Shown: piece after piece, positions 1-9,038 of the stretch
Layout of the letters: every line of letters begins with the position of its first letter
Position numbering within the stretch: position 1 is the stretch's first letter
NCBI RefSeq assembly: GCF_014203235.1
Contig: NZ_JACHIN010000016.1
Coordinates: 124,001 to 188,000, forward strand
Reading direction: 5' to 3'
DNA: 64,000 nt
Source: Nonomuraea endophytica
Lineage (GTDB): Bacteria; Actinomycetota; Actinomycetes; Streptosporangiales; Streptosporangiaceae
Notes under the pieces: generated by a model
The model's input: only the letters and a program-made list of their open reading frames with translations
What the model was told of the DNA's origin: nothing
Database searches by the model: none
Translations under genes and position numbers: made by a program

Positions 1-1572
1 CTCCGGCCGATCCCGCCGCTAACCTCCTCGGTACGGCAGGCCGAACTCGGCCCCGACCTGGTGGCCGACTTCGGGCAGGTGGTCAGCGGAACGCTGCGGC
101 TGGCAGCGCGCGGGCAGGCGGGGGCGACGGTCAGCGGCGCGGTCGCCGAGGTCGTGACCCCGGCCGGGCTGGAGATCGCCAACCGGTTCGCCTACACGTT
201 GCGCGGCCACGACGACGTCTTCGAGATGACCGACCCGGTCGGCGGACGGTACGCGGTGCTGGAGGTCACCGGCGGCGCCGAGGTGGCCTCGGTCGAGGTG
301 GTCGAGAGGCTGCGCCCGCGCCAGGAGGGGCCGTACTTCGCCTGCTCAGACCCCGAGCTGGACGCCGTGTTCCGGGCGGCGCTGCGTACCGTGGACCTGA
401 CCTCCCACGACGCCTACATCGACTGTCCCACCCGCGAGCAGCGGGCCTGGACCGGCGACTCGGTCGTGCACCAGTCCGTGGACCTGGTCGCCAACCCCGA
501 CTGGAGCCTCGCCCGCCACCACCCGGCGCTGGCCGCGCAGCCCCGCCCGGACGGGATGTTGCCGATGGTGGTCGCCGGCGACTTCGCCGCCCAGGATCTG
601 CCGACGATCCCCGACTGGTCGCTGCACTGGATCAGGTCCGTGCACAACCTCTACCGCTACACGGGAGACCGCTCGCTCGTCGCGGACCTGCTGGCCAGTG
701 CAGAAGGCGTGCTGCGCTGGTTCCTGCCCTTCCGCGGCGACGACGGGCTGCTGCACGACGTCACCGGCTGGGTGCTGATCGACTGGTCGCCCGTCCAGGT
801 GCGCGGGACCAGCGCCGCGCTGAACGCCCTGTGGGGCCGGGCGCTGGCCGACTTCGCGGAGATGTCCGAGTGGCTCGGCGACCTCGGCCGCGCGTCGTGG
901 GCGCGCGGCCTGCACGCCGCGCTGGCCCTCGGCTTCGAGGTCTTCTGGGACGTACGGCGCGGCGCCTACCGCGACCACCTGCTCACCGGGTCGGTCAGCG
1001 AGCATACGGCCGCCGCGGCGGTCTGCGCCGGGCTCGTGCCAACCTCGCGCCAGCCGGCGGTCCGTGAGCTGCTCCTGGACCGGCGAGCCATGTTCACCCG
1101 CAGCCCGATGGGCGCACGCGGCGCCGACCGGGACGGCCCGGTCGCCACCGATCCGGTCAGCCTGCGCCCGGCCCCCGACTGGGACGTGGACCATCAGGTC
1201 GTGGGGGCGCAGCCGTTCTTCCGCTACGTCGTGCACGACGCGCTGGCCCTGCTGGGCGCTGCCGACCGGATCGCCGGGCTCTGCCGGGACTGGACCGCTC
1301 TGACCGAGGCCGGGACGTTCCGCGAGTGCTGGGACGGCGGCTCCTACTGCCACGGCTGGTCCGCCACGCCCGCGCGCGACCTGCTCGTCCACACCCTGGG
1401 GATCACGCCGGCCGAGCCCGGCTACGCCAAGGTGCGGGTGGCGCCCAGGCTGGGCGAGCTGGCCTGGGCGCGCGGGGCCGTACCCTCGCCGCACGGTCTG
1501 ATCGTGGTCGAGGTCCACGGCACGGAGATCAAGGTGGACGCCCCCGTGCCGGTGGAGATCGTGCGGCCCTAG
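1..1572 (+). CDS. Alpha-L-rhamnosidase (GH78), 5'-truncated by window edge
   Basis: The frame is open from base 1, so this is the C-terminal 523 residues of a larger enzyme. GH78 enzymes hydrolyse terminal alpha-L-rhamnose from plant glycosides and polysaccharides. The signature segment DCPTREQRAWTGD lies near in-window residue 141 and matches the (alpha/alpha)6-barrel motif that precedes the catalytic acids in this family. A C-terminal beta-sandwich follows, with a closing segment (GYAKVRVAPRLG) typical of GH78 C-domains. The stop lies 10 bases from the end of the convergent secDF gene. The missing N-terminus hides any signal peptide, so secretion cannot be judged. Family assignment is firm; the exact substrate is unknown. 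Confidence 0.85.
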   Translation, partial: LRPIPPLTSSVRQAELGPDLVADFGQVVSGTLRLAARGQAGATVSGAVAEVVTPAGLEIANRFAYTLRGHDDVFEMTDPVGGRYAVLEVTGGAEVASVEVVERLRPRQEGPYFACSDPELDAVFRAALRTVDLTSHDAYIDCPTREQRAWTGDSVVHQSVDLVANPDWSLARHHPALAAQPRPDGMLPMVVAGDFAAQDLPTIPDWSLHWIRSVHNLYRYTGDRSLVADLLASAEGVLRWFLPFRGDDGLLHDVTGWVLIDWSPVQVRGTSAALNALWGRALADFAEMSEWLGDLGRASWARGLHAALALGFEVFWDVRRGAYRDHLLTGSVSEHTAAAAVCAGLVPTSRQPAVRELLLDRRAMFTRSPMGARGADRDGPVATDPVSLRPAPDWDVDHQVVGAQPFFRYVVHDALALLGAADRIAGLCRDWTALTEAGTFRECWDGGSYCHGWSATPARDLLVHTLGITPAEPGYAKVRVAPRLGELAWARGAVPSPHGLIVVEVHGTEIKVDAPVPVEIVRP

Positions 1573-1582
1573 CCACCGCGCC

Positions 1583-3832
1583 CTAGACCACCGCGCCCGA
1601 GCCTTCGCGGGTACGGCGGGCGCGCGGCTGGGGCGGCTGCGGTGGCGGCTGCCTGCTGCGGCGCTCCAGCGCGATGGCGGTGGGCCCGGCCACGAACGAC
1701 GACGACAGCGTGCCCACCACGATGCCGATGAGGAGCGCGATCGCGAAGTCACGCAGCGAGTCGCCGCCGAACACGGCCAGCGCCGAGAGGATGAACAGCG
1801 CCCCGAGCCCGGTGTTCACGGTGCGTGGCACGGTCTGCAGGATCGCGCTGTTCACCACGGTGGCGAAGGACGTCTTCGGCTGGGCGGTCCATATCTCCCT
1901 GACCCGGTCGAAGACCACCACCTTGTCGTTGACCGAGTAGCCGACGATGGTGAGCATCGCCGCCAGGAACACCCCGTCGATCGGCTTGCCCAGCCAGGCG
2001 AACGCGCCGAGCACCACGACGGCGTCCACGAACAGCGCGCCCACCGCAGCGGCACCGAACGTCCAGCGGAAGCGCACCGCCAGGTAGACGAGCTGCGCGG
2101 CCAGCGCCACGCCGAGCGCGATCAGCGCGTTGCGCCGCAGCTCCTCGCCGAGCGATGGCCCGATCAGCTCGTCACGCTGCTTGGTGACCTCGCCCAGCGC
2201 CTCCTGGATCTTCGCCGCGTCGTCCGCGGAGATCTGTCCGGTACGCACGGAGATGGCGTCGTTCGAGGTCTGCACGACCGCATGGGGGAAGCCCGCGTTG
2301 GCGACGAGTTGCCTGGCGGCGTCCGCGCCGACCGGCTTGCTCGTGGCGAACTCCATGATCCGCCCGCCGGTGAACTCCACGCCGAAGTTCAGCCCGCGTA
2401 CGGCCAGCCCGGCGAACGCCAGCACCAGCAGCCCGCCCGCGACCGCCGTCCAGAGCCTGCGCCGGCCCATCAGGTCGGGGTTACGCGCGGTGAGCCATAT
2501 CCGGATCCGGCCGACCGAGCCGAGCCCGGAGACCTTGGGCGGCACCCGGTCGATGATCCAGTGGGCGAGCACGCGGGTGATCAGCATGGCGGAGACCAGC
2601 GAGGCCAGTACGCCGATCGACAGCGTCACGCCGAACCCCTTCACCGGGCCCGAGGCCAGCCAGAACAGCAGCCCGGCCGCCAGCAAGGTGGTGACGTTGG
2701 AGTCGGCGATGGCGCTCCAGGCGTTCTTGAAGCCCCGGTTGAGCGCCTGGCCCAGGCCGCCGGCTCTGGGGCCCTTGACGCGGGTGGCGCCGGCGGCGCC
2801 GTACTCCTCCCTGGCTCTTTCGAAGACCAGCACGTTGGCGTCGACGGCCATGCCGATCGCGAGCACGAACCCGGCGAGGCCGGGCAGCGTGAGCGTCGCG
2901 CCGAGCGCGACGAGGGCGGCGTAGGAGATCAGCGCGTAGGCGGCCAGGGCGAGCGCCGCCAGCAGGCCGACCAGGCGGTAGATCACGATGATGAACAGCG
3001 CGGTGAGCGCCACGCCGACCACGCCCGCCTTGGCGCTGGCCGCGATGGCGTCGGCGCCCAGCGTGGGGCCGACCGTCCGCTGCTCGACGATCGTCAGCGG
3101 CACCGGCAGCGAGCCGCCCTTGATCAGCACGGACAGGTCGGTGGCCTCCTGGGGGGTGAAGTTGCCGGTGATCGAGGTACGCCCGCCGGGCATGCCGACC
3201 CGGCACTGCGTCTCCTGGACCACCTCGGGCGAGGAGATGATCTTGTTGTCGAGCACGATCGCGACCCGGCGCTTGGGGTCGCCCATGGGCTCGCAGGCGG
3301 CGGCCCCGGTGAGCTGCTGCCAGGGCCCCGGCTCGCGGAAGTCGACGGTGACGAACCAGCCCGGTCCCTGCTGCGGATCGGTACGGGCCCCGGCGTCCGA
3401 CACCCCCTCACCGGTGATGACCGCGGGCCCGAGCGTGAGCTTCTGCCCCGACTCGTCCGGCAGCCCCTTACCGGTCGTGTCGAGCCCCTGCACCGCGTGG
3501 AAGGAAAGCTGCGCCGTCCGCCCGATCACGTCGGCGGCCTTGCGCGGATCGAGCACGCCGGGCAGCTCGACGATGATCCGTTTCTCACCCGAGCGGACCA
3601 TCGTCGGATCGACCACGCCGAGCGCGTCGGCACGGCGTTGCAACACCTGCGCCGCCCGGTCGGTGGCGGCGGCGTCCGCCTTGACGGTCGGCGAGTCCCT
3701 CGCCTCGAACACGAGCTGAGTGCCGCCGCGCAGGTCGAGCCCGAGCCGCGGCGACATGGTGAACGCCAGGAACAAAGAGGTCGCGATGACGGCCAGCGCC
3801 GCCACCGCGCGCCACAAGGGCGCACGTGACAT
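1583..3832 (-). CDS. secDF: Fused protein-export membrane protein SecDF
   Basis: SecDF uses the proton-motive force to help complete translocation through SecYEG. This 749-residue protein joins SecD and SecF in one chain. The SecD half has the N-terminal helix, LGLDLRGGTQ near residue 29, a periplasmic P1 domain, and the transmembrane block with IGMAVDANVLVFER near 330. The SecF half starts near 460 and carries FGVEFTGG and VGYSVNDKVVVFDRVRE near 635, so both conserved aspartate motifs are present. ATG at 3832 is chosen because GGAGG sits just upstream; an in-frame GTG at 3844 is possible. There is no yajC or relA beside it, which suggests an extra fused copy of the kind known in Streptomyces alongside separate secD and secF. 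Confidence 0.93.
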   Translation of the reverse strand: MSRAPLWRAVAALAVIATSLFLAFTMSPRLGLDLRGGTQLVFEARDSPTVKADAAATDRAAQVLQRRADALGVVDPTMVRSGEKRIIVELPGVLDPRKAADVIGRTAQLSFHAVQGLDTTGKGLPDESGQKLTLGPAVITGEGVSDAGARTDPQQGPGWFVTVDFREPGPWQQLTGAAACEPMGDPKRRVAIVLDNKIISSPEVVQETQCRVGMPGGRTSITGNFTPQEATDLSVLIKGGSLPVPLTIVEQRTVGPTLGADAIAASAKAGVVGVALTALFIIVIYRLVGLLAALALAAYALISYAALVALGATLTLPGLAGFVLAIGMAVDANVLVFERAREEYGAAGATRVKGPRAGGLGQALNRGFKNAWSAIADSNVTTLLAAGLLFWLASGPVKGFGVTLSIGVLASLVSAMLITRVLAHWIIDRVPPKVSGLGSVGRIRIWLTARNPDLMGRRRLWTAVAGGLLVLAFAGLAVRGLNFGVEFTGGRIMEFATSKPVGADAARQLVANAGFPHAVVQTSNDAISVRTGQISADDAAKIQEALGEVTKQRDELIGPSLGEELRRNALIALGVALAAQLVYLAVRFRWTFGAAAVGALFVDAVVVLGAFAWLGKPIDGVFLAAMLTIVGYSVNDKVVVFDRVREIWTAQPKTSFATVVNSAILQTVPRTVNTGLGALFILSALAVFGGDSLRDFAIALLIGIVVGTLSSSFVAGPTAIALERRSRQPPPQPPQPRARRTREGSGAVV

Positions 3833-3897
3833 GGGAGCCTCCACAGGCTTGACACCGAGACGGCGCTACAGGGCCCCTCGGCCGGGAAAAGGAAAGG

Positions 3898-4239
3898 TCA
3901 GGCGCTGTGGAGTGGCGGGGCGCGGGCGGGATTGGCGCGCGGGCGCTCGGCCGCGGGCACGTGGTGGTCGCCGCCGGTGCGGGCGAGGCCGCGCGCGAGC
4001 CGTACCTCATGAGCTCTGGACGGAGGTACGGCCAGCCCGCCGGACCCATGATGCGAACCGGTGTCGGCGGTGACCTTCGGCTTGCCCGGCTGGGGCACCG
4101 CCTGCCGGTGGCCGCTCTGGTCGGGCGGGGCGGCGGTGACCTGGGCGGAGATGGCCAGCGTGTGCTGCGCCGGCAGGCCGCCACCCAGGAAGAGCGTGGA
4201 CAGCACAAGGAGGACGGCGGCGGACAACCGGCTCCTCAT
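3898..4239 (-). CDS. Small secreted hypothetical protein
   Basis: A 113-residue protein that I do not recognise. The N-terminus (MRSRLSAAVLLVLSTLFLGGG) looks like a Sec signal peptide, with a likely cleavage near AQHTLA. The mature part is rich in Pro, Gly, His and Arg with no evident fold. It lies 65 bases upstream of secDF on the same strand, so the two may be co-transcribed. It could encode a small exported peptide. It could also be a chance reading frame in GC-rich DNA, since only the signal-peptide-like start argues for coding. Confidence 0.45.
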   Translation of the reverse strand: MRSRLSAAVLLVLSTLFLGGGLPAQHTLAISAQVTAAPPDQSGHRQAVPQPGKPKVTADTGSHHGSGGLAVPPSRAHEVRLARGLARTGGDHHVPAAERPRANPARAPPLHSA

Positions 4240-4276
4240 GCGTTCACCGTACCCCGGACCGGGTAGCGGGGAGCCC

Positions 4277-5938
4277 GTGAGACTGACTTACACGAGCGAC
4301 CTCTGGTACAAGAACGCGGTCATCTACTGCCTGGACGTGGAGACGTTCAAGGACGGGAACGGCGACGGCGTGGGCGACTTCCGCGGGCTCACCCAGCAGA
4401 TCGACTACCTGGCCGGGCTCGGGGTGACGTGCCTGTGGCTGATGCCGTTCTTCCCGACGCCGAACCGGGACGACGGCTACGACGTGACCGACTTCTACAC
4501 CGTCGATCCCCGGCTGGGGACGCTCGGCGACTTCGTGGAGTTCATGCGCACGGCCAAGGACCGCGGCCTGCGGGTCATCGCCGACCTCGTGATCAACCAC
4601 ACCTCGGATCAGCATCCCTGGTTCGCCGACTCGCGCTCGGGCCGGGACGCGCGCCTGCGCGACTGGTACGTCTGGTCGGACGAGCCCGAGCCCGACGACC
4701 CGAAGCAGATCGTCTTCCCGGACAAGGAGGACAGCGTCTGGGAGTGGGACGAGGGCTCCGGGCAGTACTACCTGCACAGCTTCTACCGCCACCAGCCGGA
4801 CCTGAACGTGGCCAACCCGGAGGTGCGCGACGAGATCGTGCGGGTGCTCGGTTTCTGGATGGAGCTCGGGCTGTCGGGGTTCCGGGTGGACGCGGTGCCG
4901 TTCGTGATCGAGAACGTCGCGCCCAAGCTGGCCGATCCGCACGAGTTCCTGGCCGACCTGCGGGCCTTCATGAGCCGCAGGGAGGGCGGCTCGATCCTGC
5001 TCGGCGAGGTCAACGTGCCCTACCCCGAGCTGGTGCCCTACTTCGGGTCGGGCCTGGGCGACCAGCTGACGATGTGCTTCGACTTCATCGGCATGCAGCG
5101 GACCTGGCTGGCGCTGGCCAGATCCGAGGCCGCGCCCATCGCCGAGGCGCTGCGCGAGCGTCCCCGGCCGCCCAAGGACTGCCAGTGGTCGGTGTTCCTG
5201 CGCAACCACGACGAGCTGACCCTCGACAAGCTGACCGAGGACGAGCGGCAGGAGGTCTTCGCGGCGTTCGGCCCCGACGAGGACATGCAGATCTTCGGCC
5301 GCGGCCTGCGACGGCGGCTGCCGGCCATGCTCGGCGGCGACATGCGCCGGATCAAGATGGCCTACAGCCTGATGTTCTCCCTGCCCGGCACGCCGGTGCT
5401 CTTCTACGGCGAGGAGATCGGCATGGGGGAGGACCTCGCGGCCGAGGGCAGGATGGCGGTGCGCACCCCGATGCAGTGGTCGGCCGAGGGCGGCTTCTCG
5501 CCCGCCGAGCCGGTGCGCGAGATCCCCGACGGCGCGTTCAGACCGGAGCGCGTCAACGTGGCCGACCAGAAGCGCGACGCCGGGTCGCTGCTGCGCTGGA
5601 TCCAGCTGCTCATCGAGCGCTACCGGGAGTGCCCGGAACTTGCCTGGGGCGAGTGCACGGTGCTGGAGTCCGGGCATGCGGCGGTCTTCGCGCACCGCTG
5701 CGACGCCGACGACGCCACGGTCGTGGTCGCCCACAACCTCTGCGACAGCGCCGCCGACATCCGGCTCCAGCTCGACGGGCTGGAGAACTACCTGCTCACC
5801 GACCTCCTGACGGACGGCACGCTGGAGGTCTCCGGCAAGGGGCTGGCGGAGATCCCCATGGACCCGCACGGGTGCCGGTGGTTCCGCGCCGCGCCGCGCG
5901 AGGTCCCGCCGGAGGACGCCTCGGTCATGGCGCAATGA
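4277..5938 (+). CDS. GH13 alpha-amylase family protein, trehalose synthase-like
   Basis: A 553-residue glycoside hydrolase of family 13 most like trehalose synthase (maltose to trehalose isomerisation) or a related alpha-glucosidase. Visible GH13 regions in order are NHTSDQHPWF near residue 106, GFRVDAV with the nucleophile Asp near 200, GEVN with the acid/base Glu near 242, and FLRNHDELT near 310, the last typical of TreS. A C-terminal beta domain follows. No maltokinase domain is fused. GTG at 4277 is preferred over longer in-frame starts because GGGGAG stands just before it and the protein then begins with the family-typical TSDLWYKNAVIY. A perfect hairpin overlaps its stop codon. TreS versus amylase cannot be settled by reading alone. 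Confidence 0.8.
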   Translation: MRLTYTSDLWYKNAVIYCLDVETFKDGNGDGVGDFRGLTQQIDYLAGLGVTCLWLMPFFPTPNRDDGYDVTDFYTVDPRLGTLGDFVEFMRTAKDRGLRVIADLVINHTSDQHPWFADSRSGRDARLRDWYVWSDEPEPDDPKQIVFPDKEDSVWEWDEGSGQYYLHSFYRHQPDLNVANPEVRDEIVRVLGFWMELGLSGFRVDAVPFVIENVAPKLADPHEFLADLRAFMSRREGGSILLGEVNVPYPELVPYFGSGLGDQLTMCFDFIGMQRTWLALARSEAAPIAEALRERPRPPKDCQWSVFLRNHDELTLDKLTEDERQEVFAAFGPDEDMQIFGRGLRRRLPAMLGGDMRRIKMAYSLMFSLPGTPVLFYGEEIGMGEDLAAEGRMAVRTPMQWSAEGGFSPAEPVREIPDGAFRPERVNVADQKRDAGSLLRWIQLLIERYRECPELAWGECTVLESGHAAVFAHRCDADDATVVVAHNLCDSAADIRLQLDGLENYLLTDLLTDGTLEVSGKGLAEIPMDPHGCRWFRAAPREVPPEDASVMAQ

Positions 5939-5953
5939 GTAGGGGCTACTCAT
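5935..5953. promoter_or_regulatory. Perfect 8-bp hairpin spanning a stop codon
   Basis: ATGAGTAG (5935-5942), a GGG loop, and CTACTCAT (5946-5953) form a perfect inverted repeat that includes the TGA stop of the GH13 gene at 5936-5938. There is no T-tract, so it is not a clear intrinsic terminator. It could be an operator for the downstream gene, which starts 34 bases later. Confidence 0.4.
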
Positions 5954-5986
5954 GCGGGGTTGGCGTTCCGGGCGCAAGCTCCAGGC

Positions 5987-6490
5987 ATGGCAAAGATGTC
6001 CGTGAGCAAGGAATTCCTGCGCCTTCTGCGCCGGCGCGACGAGTACGCGCCCGCACGAAAGATGTTCGCCGAGGCTTATGGTCCCGACCCGAGCCCCACC
6101 CTGGCCAAGATGGTCACCGAGGCCAACGCGGCCTACATCGTCAACCGGGTCATGTTCGCCGAGGACCGCAAAGAGGCCATGGCCGAGGTGTCCGCGTACG
6201 TGACGGAGATCATCGACGACTGGTGCGGCACCCCGCCGAGGATCAAGTTCCCGCCGATCCCGTGGCCGGTCACCGGCCTGCCCTCGCTGTCCCAGCCGAC
6301 GCTCGTCGAGATACGCAAGATGCGGCTGGAGCCCGCCGACTACGTGGAGGCCGCCATCGTCTACCAGGCGGTCAGCGACGACCTGGCGGGTGAGGCTCCC
6401 GAGCTCGCCGACCAGGTGTCGGCGATGGCCCAGGAGATGGCCGCCTTCGGCACGTCGCACATCGACATCTGCGTGCACGTGGTGGTCTGA
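5987..6490 (+). CDS. Conserved-looking hypothetical protein, 167 aa
   Basis: I do not recognise the family. The protein is probably cytosolic and mostly helical, without signal peptide or membrane segment. It opens with basic residues (EFLRLLRRRDEY), contains a central proline-rich stretch (PPRIKFPPIPWPVTG) and ends in a hydrophobic strand (ICVHVVV). ATG at 5987 gives the natural start MAKMSVSKEF; an in-frame start at 5960 lies closer to the preceding hairpin. It follows the GH13 gene by 48 bases and may be co-transcribed with it. No function is proposed. Confidence 0.6.
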   Translation: MAKMSVSKEFLRLLRRRDEYAPARKMFAEAYGPDPSPTLAKMVTEANAAYIVNRVMFAEDRKEAMAEVSAYVTEIIDDWCGTPPRIKFPPIPWPVTGLPSLSQPTLVEIRKMRLEPADYVEAAIVYQAVSDDLAGEAPELADQVSAMAQEMAAFGTSHIDICVHVVV

Positions 6491-6543
6491 CCGGCCTGGG
6501 GTGCGGCCGGGCGGCGGAGGAGGGGGCCGCCCGGCCGTACCGG

Positions 6544-6933
6544 CTAGGAGAGTTCTTCGAAAAGGGTCAGCTGTAGTCCGGCGGGGCCCTCCAGGCGGGA
6601 GTTCAGGGATTCCCAGGGGGTTCTGGTCGGTTCGGCGATGAGTGTGGCGCCGGCGTCGGTCAGCTCGCGGGTGACGGCCGTCGAGTCGTCCACCTCGAAG
6701 GCGACCCTGATGTGCCCGGCCACCCGCTTGCCCACCTCGACCTGGTCGATGAAGTCCGCCTGGGCGGGGTCGGCGATCTCCAGTGTGGCGCGGCCGGCCT
6801 CCAGGATGGTCACGCGGCCGTCCGGTGAGGAGTAGGCGGCGCGTTCGGGCAGGCCGAGCGCGTCGCGGTAGAAACGCACCGCTTCCTCGTAGTCCTCGGC
6901 GGTCACGACAAGTCGCAATTCACGTACCTTCAT
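6544..6933 (-). CDS. VOC (glyoxalase/bleomycin-resistance fold) protein
   Basis: A 129-residue single-chain VOC protein. It shows the usual beta-alpha-beta-beta-beta repeats: a first strand with RELRLVVTAEDYEEAVRFY, then LPERAAYSSPDGRVTILEAG, and a second module ending in EGPAGLQLTLFEE. Members bind a divalent metal and act as lyases, dioxygenases or drug-binding proteins; the ligand here cannot be read. It ends 53 bases from the convergent gene at 5987-6490, and its ATG lies just 3 bases past the stop of cydB, which is upstream of it on the same strand. It is therefore probably the third gene of the cyd transcript. Confidence 0.8.
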   Translation of the reverse strand: MKVRELRLVVTAEDYEEAVRFYRDALGLPERAAYSSPDGRVTILEAGRATLEIADPAQADFIDQVEVGKRVAGHIRVAFEVDDSTAVTRELTDAGATLIAEPTRTPWESLNSRLEGPAGLQLTLFEELS

Positions 6934-6936
6934 GGG

Positions 6937-7674
6937 TCAAAGGTAAGACGGACCGGTCACCCGGTGGCGGAAGGTCCACCACACCCACGCCTGCGAGCCC
7001 ACCAGGAACGGGATCAGGACCAGGATCACCGGCGTCAGCCAGGCGTTCGCCGCCTCCAGATGCAGGCCGGAACCGGCCAGGATGCCGATCGTCGCCAGCG
7101 CGCCGGCGGTCAGCGCGTACGTGCGCAGCTCGCCGTCACCGGGGGAGAGCACCCTGGCCCGATCCCGCAGCGTGCCCGTCAGCCGCAGCGAGGCGAAGGC
7201 CAGCCCGTGCGTGCCGAACAGCGCCGCCACCGCCAGCGCGGGCAGGATCGCGGCCGGCCAGGAGATGTTCAGCAGCAGCCCGCTCAGCAGCGTGCCCCAG
7301 GCCAGCGCCAGTCCCCAGCTCCCCGCCACGATCGCGCCGTCCCAGAACGCCTGCCAGCGGGCCCCCGGCACCCGTCCGCGCAGCCACAGGCCCATGTCGC
7401 GGACGATCCACGCGGTCAGCAGCCCCACCACCGCCAGGAAGCCGGGCCCGCCCATCAGCTCGCCCTCCACGTGCGGGAACAGGCCCGCCAGCACGCCGCC
7501 CGTCGCCACCAGCCACACCTCGTTGCCGAGGAAGAAGGGCGCGATCGCGGCGATCACCTCACGCCGCTCTCCGAGGTCCCTTCCCAGGTACGGCAGCAGC
7601 ATCCCGACCCCGATGTCGGCCCCGGCCAGGATCAGGTAGCCGATGGCGAAGAAGCCCAGAATGAAGATCTCCAT
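6937..7674 (-). CDS. cydB: Cytochrome bd oxidase subunit II-like, short form
   Basis: CydB pairs with CydA in the membrane terminal oxidase that reduces oxygen with quinol electrons. The start MEIFILGFFAIGYLILAGADIGVG and the later GNEVWLVATGG identify the family. At 245 residues it is about 100 shorter than usual (330-380), with about six or seven membrane helices. Where most CydB proteins read WDGNxVW, this one reads FFLGNEVW, so the conserved Trp and Asp are replaced. It follows cydA by 12 bases and no cydCD is adjacent. It is intact as a reading frame, so I read it as a divergent lineage, not a broken gene. Confidence 0.8.
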   Translation of the reverse strand: MEIFILGFFAIGYLILAGADIGVGMLLPYLGRDLGERREVIAAIAPFFLGNEVWLVATGGVLAGLFPHVEGELMGGPGFLAVVGLLTAWIVRDMGLWLRGRVPGARWQAFWDGAIVAGSWGLALAWGTLLSGLLLNISWPAAILPALAVAALFGTHGLAFASLRLTGTLRDRARVLSPGDGELRTYALTAGALATIGILAGSGLHLEAANAWLTPVILVLIPFLVGSQAWVWWTFRHRVTGPSYL

Positions 7675-7686
7675 GATCGCGTCCTC

Positions 7687-8940
7687 TCAGAAGGTCAGGG
7701 CGGGCTGGACCACGGGAGCCTGCTCGACGGCCCCGAGCGCGGCGGCGTCCGGCCCCCGGCGGGCCTGACGGGCCAGCAGCCAGTAGTTGAGCAGGATCAG
7801 CACCCCGAACAGGCTCGTGAACACGATCAGCGAAGTGAGCATCTGCCCCGCGCTCACCGGCGAGACCGCGTCCGAGGTCTTCAGCAGCCCGTACACGGCC
7901 CACGGCTGCCGTCCCATCTCGCGGAAGATCCACCCGGCGATCATCGTGACGAACGGCACCGGGATCATCAGCGTCAGCATCCAGTGCCAGAGCCGGAACC
8001 CGCGTACCACCGGCCGGATCAGCATGAACAGGAAGCTCGCCGCAGAGAAGAACAACATCACCGCGAACAGGATCATCATCGTCATGCCCGCTCCCTGCAC
8101 CCACCCGATCGGCGGCAGATAGTCGCCGGGCCCGAACCGCGCGACCATGTCGGCCTGCGCGCGGGCCATGTTCTCGGCCGAACCCGACCAGACGGCCGCC
8201 TTCGCCGGCTGCAGCGTCTCGAAGCCCAGCCCGCCGAAGATCGCGGTGAACAGCGTCGCGGGCAGCGCCACCGCGACGCCGATCCGCAGCGACTTGCGGA
8301 AGAAGTCCTGCTCGGTGGTACGCCGCCGCAGGTGGTAGGCGCTCACCCCGGCCATGAAGAACCCGCCCACGACCATCGCCCCGCCCAGCACGTGCCCGAA
8401 CGCCACCAGGGCCGCCGGGTTGGCCACCAGCGCGCCGAAGTCGGCCAGCTCCATCACGCCGCCGGTCATCCGGTAGCCGACCGGGTTCTGCAGGAAGCCG
8501 TTGGTGATCAGGATCCAGAACGCCGACGCGTACGCGGTCAGCGTCACCACCCAGATCAGCGCCAGGTGCGCCCAGCGGTTCAGCCGGTTCCAGCCGAAGA
8601 TCCACAGCCCCAGGAACGTCGACTCGATGAAGAACGCCACCAGCGTCTCGATCGCCAGCGAGGCGCCGAACACGTTGCCGGCGAAGTCCGTCAGCCCGCT
8701 CCACGACAGGCCGAACTGGAACTCCATCACGATGCCGGTGACGATGCCCATCGCGTAGTTGATGATGTAGAGCTGGCCCCAGAACCGCGTCATCCGCATG
8801 TGGACCGGGCTGCGCGTCAGCGTCGCCCTGGTCTGGATCACCGCCACCAGCGTGGCCAGGCCGAGTGTCAGGGCGACGAACAGGAAATGCGCCCCTGCCG
8901 TGAGGGCGAACTGCAGCCGGGCGAGCTCAACGGTGTCCAT
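7687..8940 (-). CDS. cydA: Cytochrome bd oxidase subunit I
   Basis: CydA carries the b558, b595 and d haems and the quinol site. In this 417-residue form the haem b595 ligand His is in GAHFLF near residue 18, a second haem His is in FGHVLGG near 180, and GRQPW is present near residue 343. The Q-loop region reads QPAKAAVWSG where canonical proteins have a Lys followed five residues later by Glu; that Glu is not evident, so quinol binding may differ. About nine membrane helices are visible. It is first in a cydA-cydB(-VOC) unit. The upstream gap of about 100 bases to the two-component gene probably holds the promoter. Confidence 0.88.
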   Translation of the reverse strand: MDTVELARLQFALTAGAHFLFVALTLGLATLVAVIQTRATLTRSPVHMRMTRFWGQLYIINYAMGIVTGIVMEFQFGLSWSGLTDFAGNVFGASLAIETLVAFFIESTFLGLWIFGWNRLNRWAHLALIWVVTLTAYASAFWILITNGFLQNPVGYRMTGGVMELADFGALVANPAALVAFGHVLGGAMVVGGFFMAGVSAYHLRRRTTEQDFFRKSLRIGVAVALPATLFTAIFGGLGFETLQPAKAAVWSGSAENMARAQADMVARFGPGDYLPPIGWVQGAGMTMMILFAVMLFFSAASFLFMLIRPVVRGFRLWHWMLTLMIPVPFVTMIAGWIFREMGRQPWAVYGLLKTSDAVSPVSAGQMLTSLIVFTSLFGVLILLNYWLLARQARRGPDAAALGAVEQAPVVQPALTF

Positions 8941-9038
8941 GCCAAGGACGATCCCGGTACGGTCACCGTCCCGGCGTCATGCTCCGGCGGGCACCTGACC
9001 CGCAACTTTCACCGTCCCGCCGGGCACCGGCGTACATC

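Noticed and set aside
4244..6478. A 744-residue minus-strand frame opposite the GH13 gene
   Set aside because: It is a GC-rich antisense shadow with repetitive Arg/Gly/Val composition; the plus strand has clear GH13 motifs.
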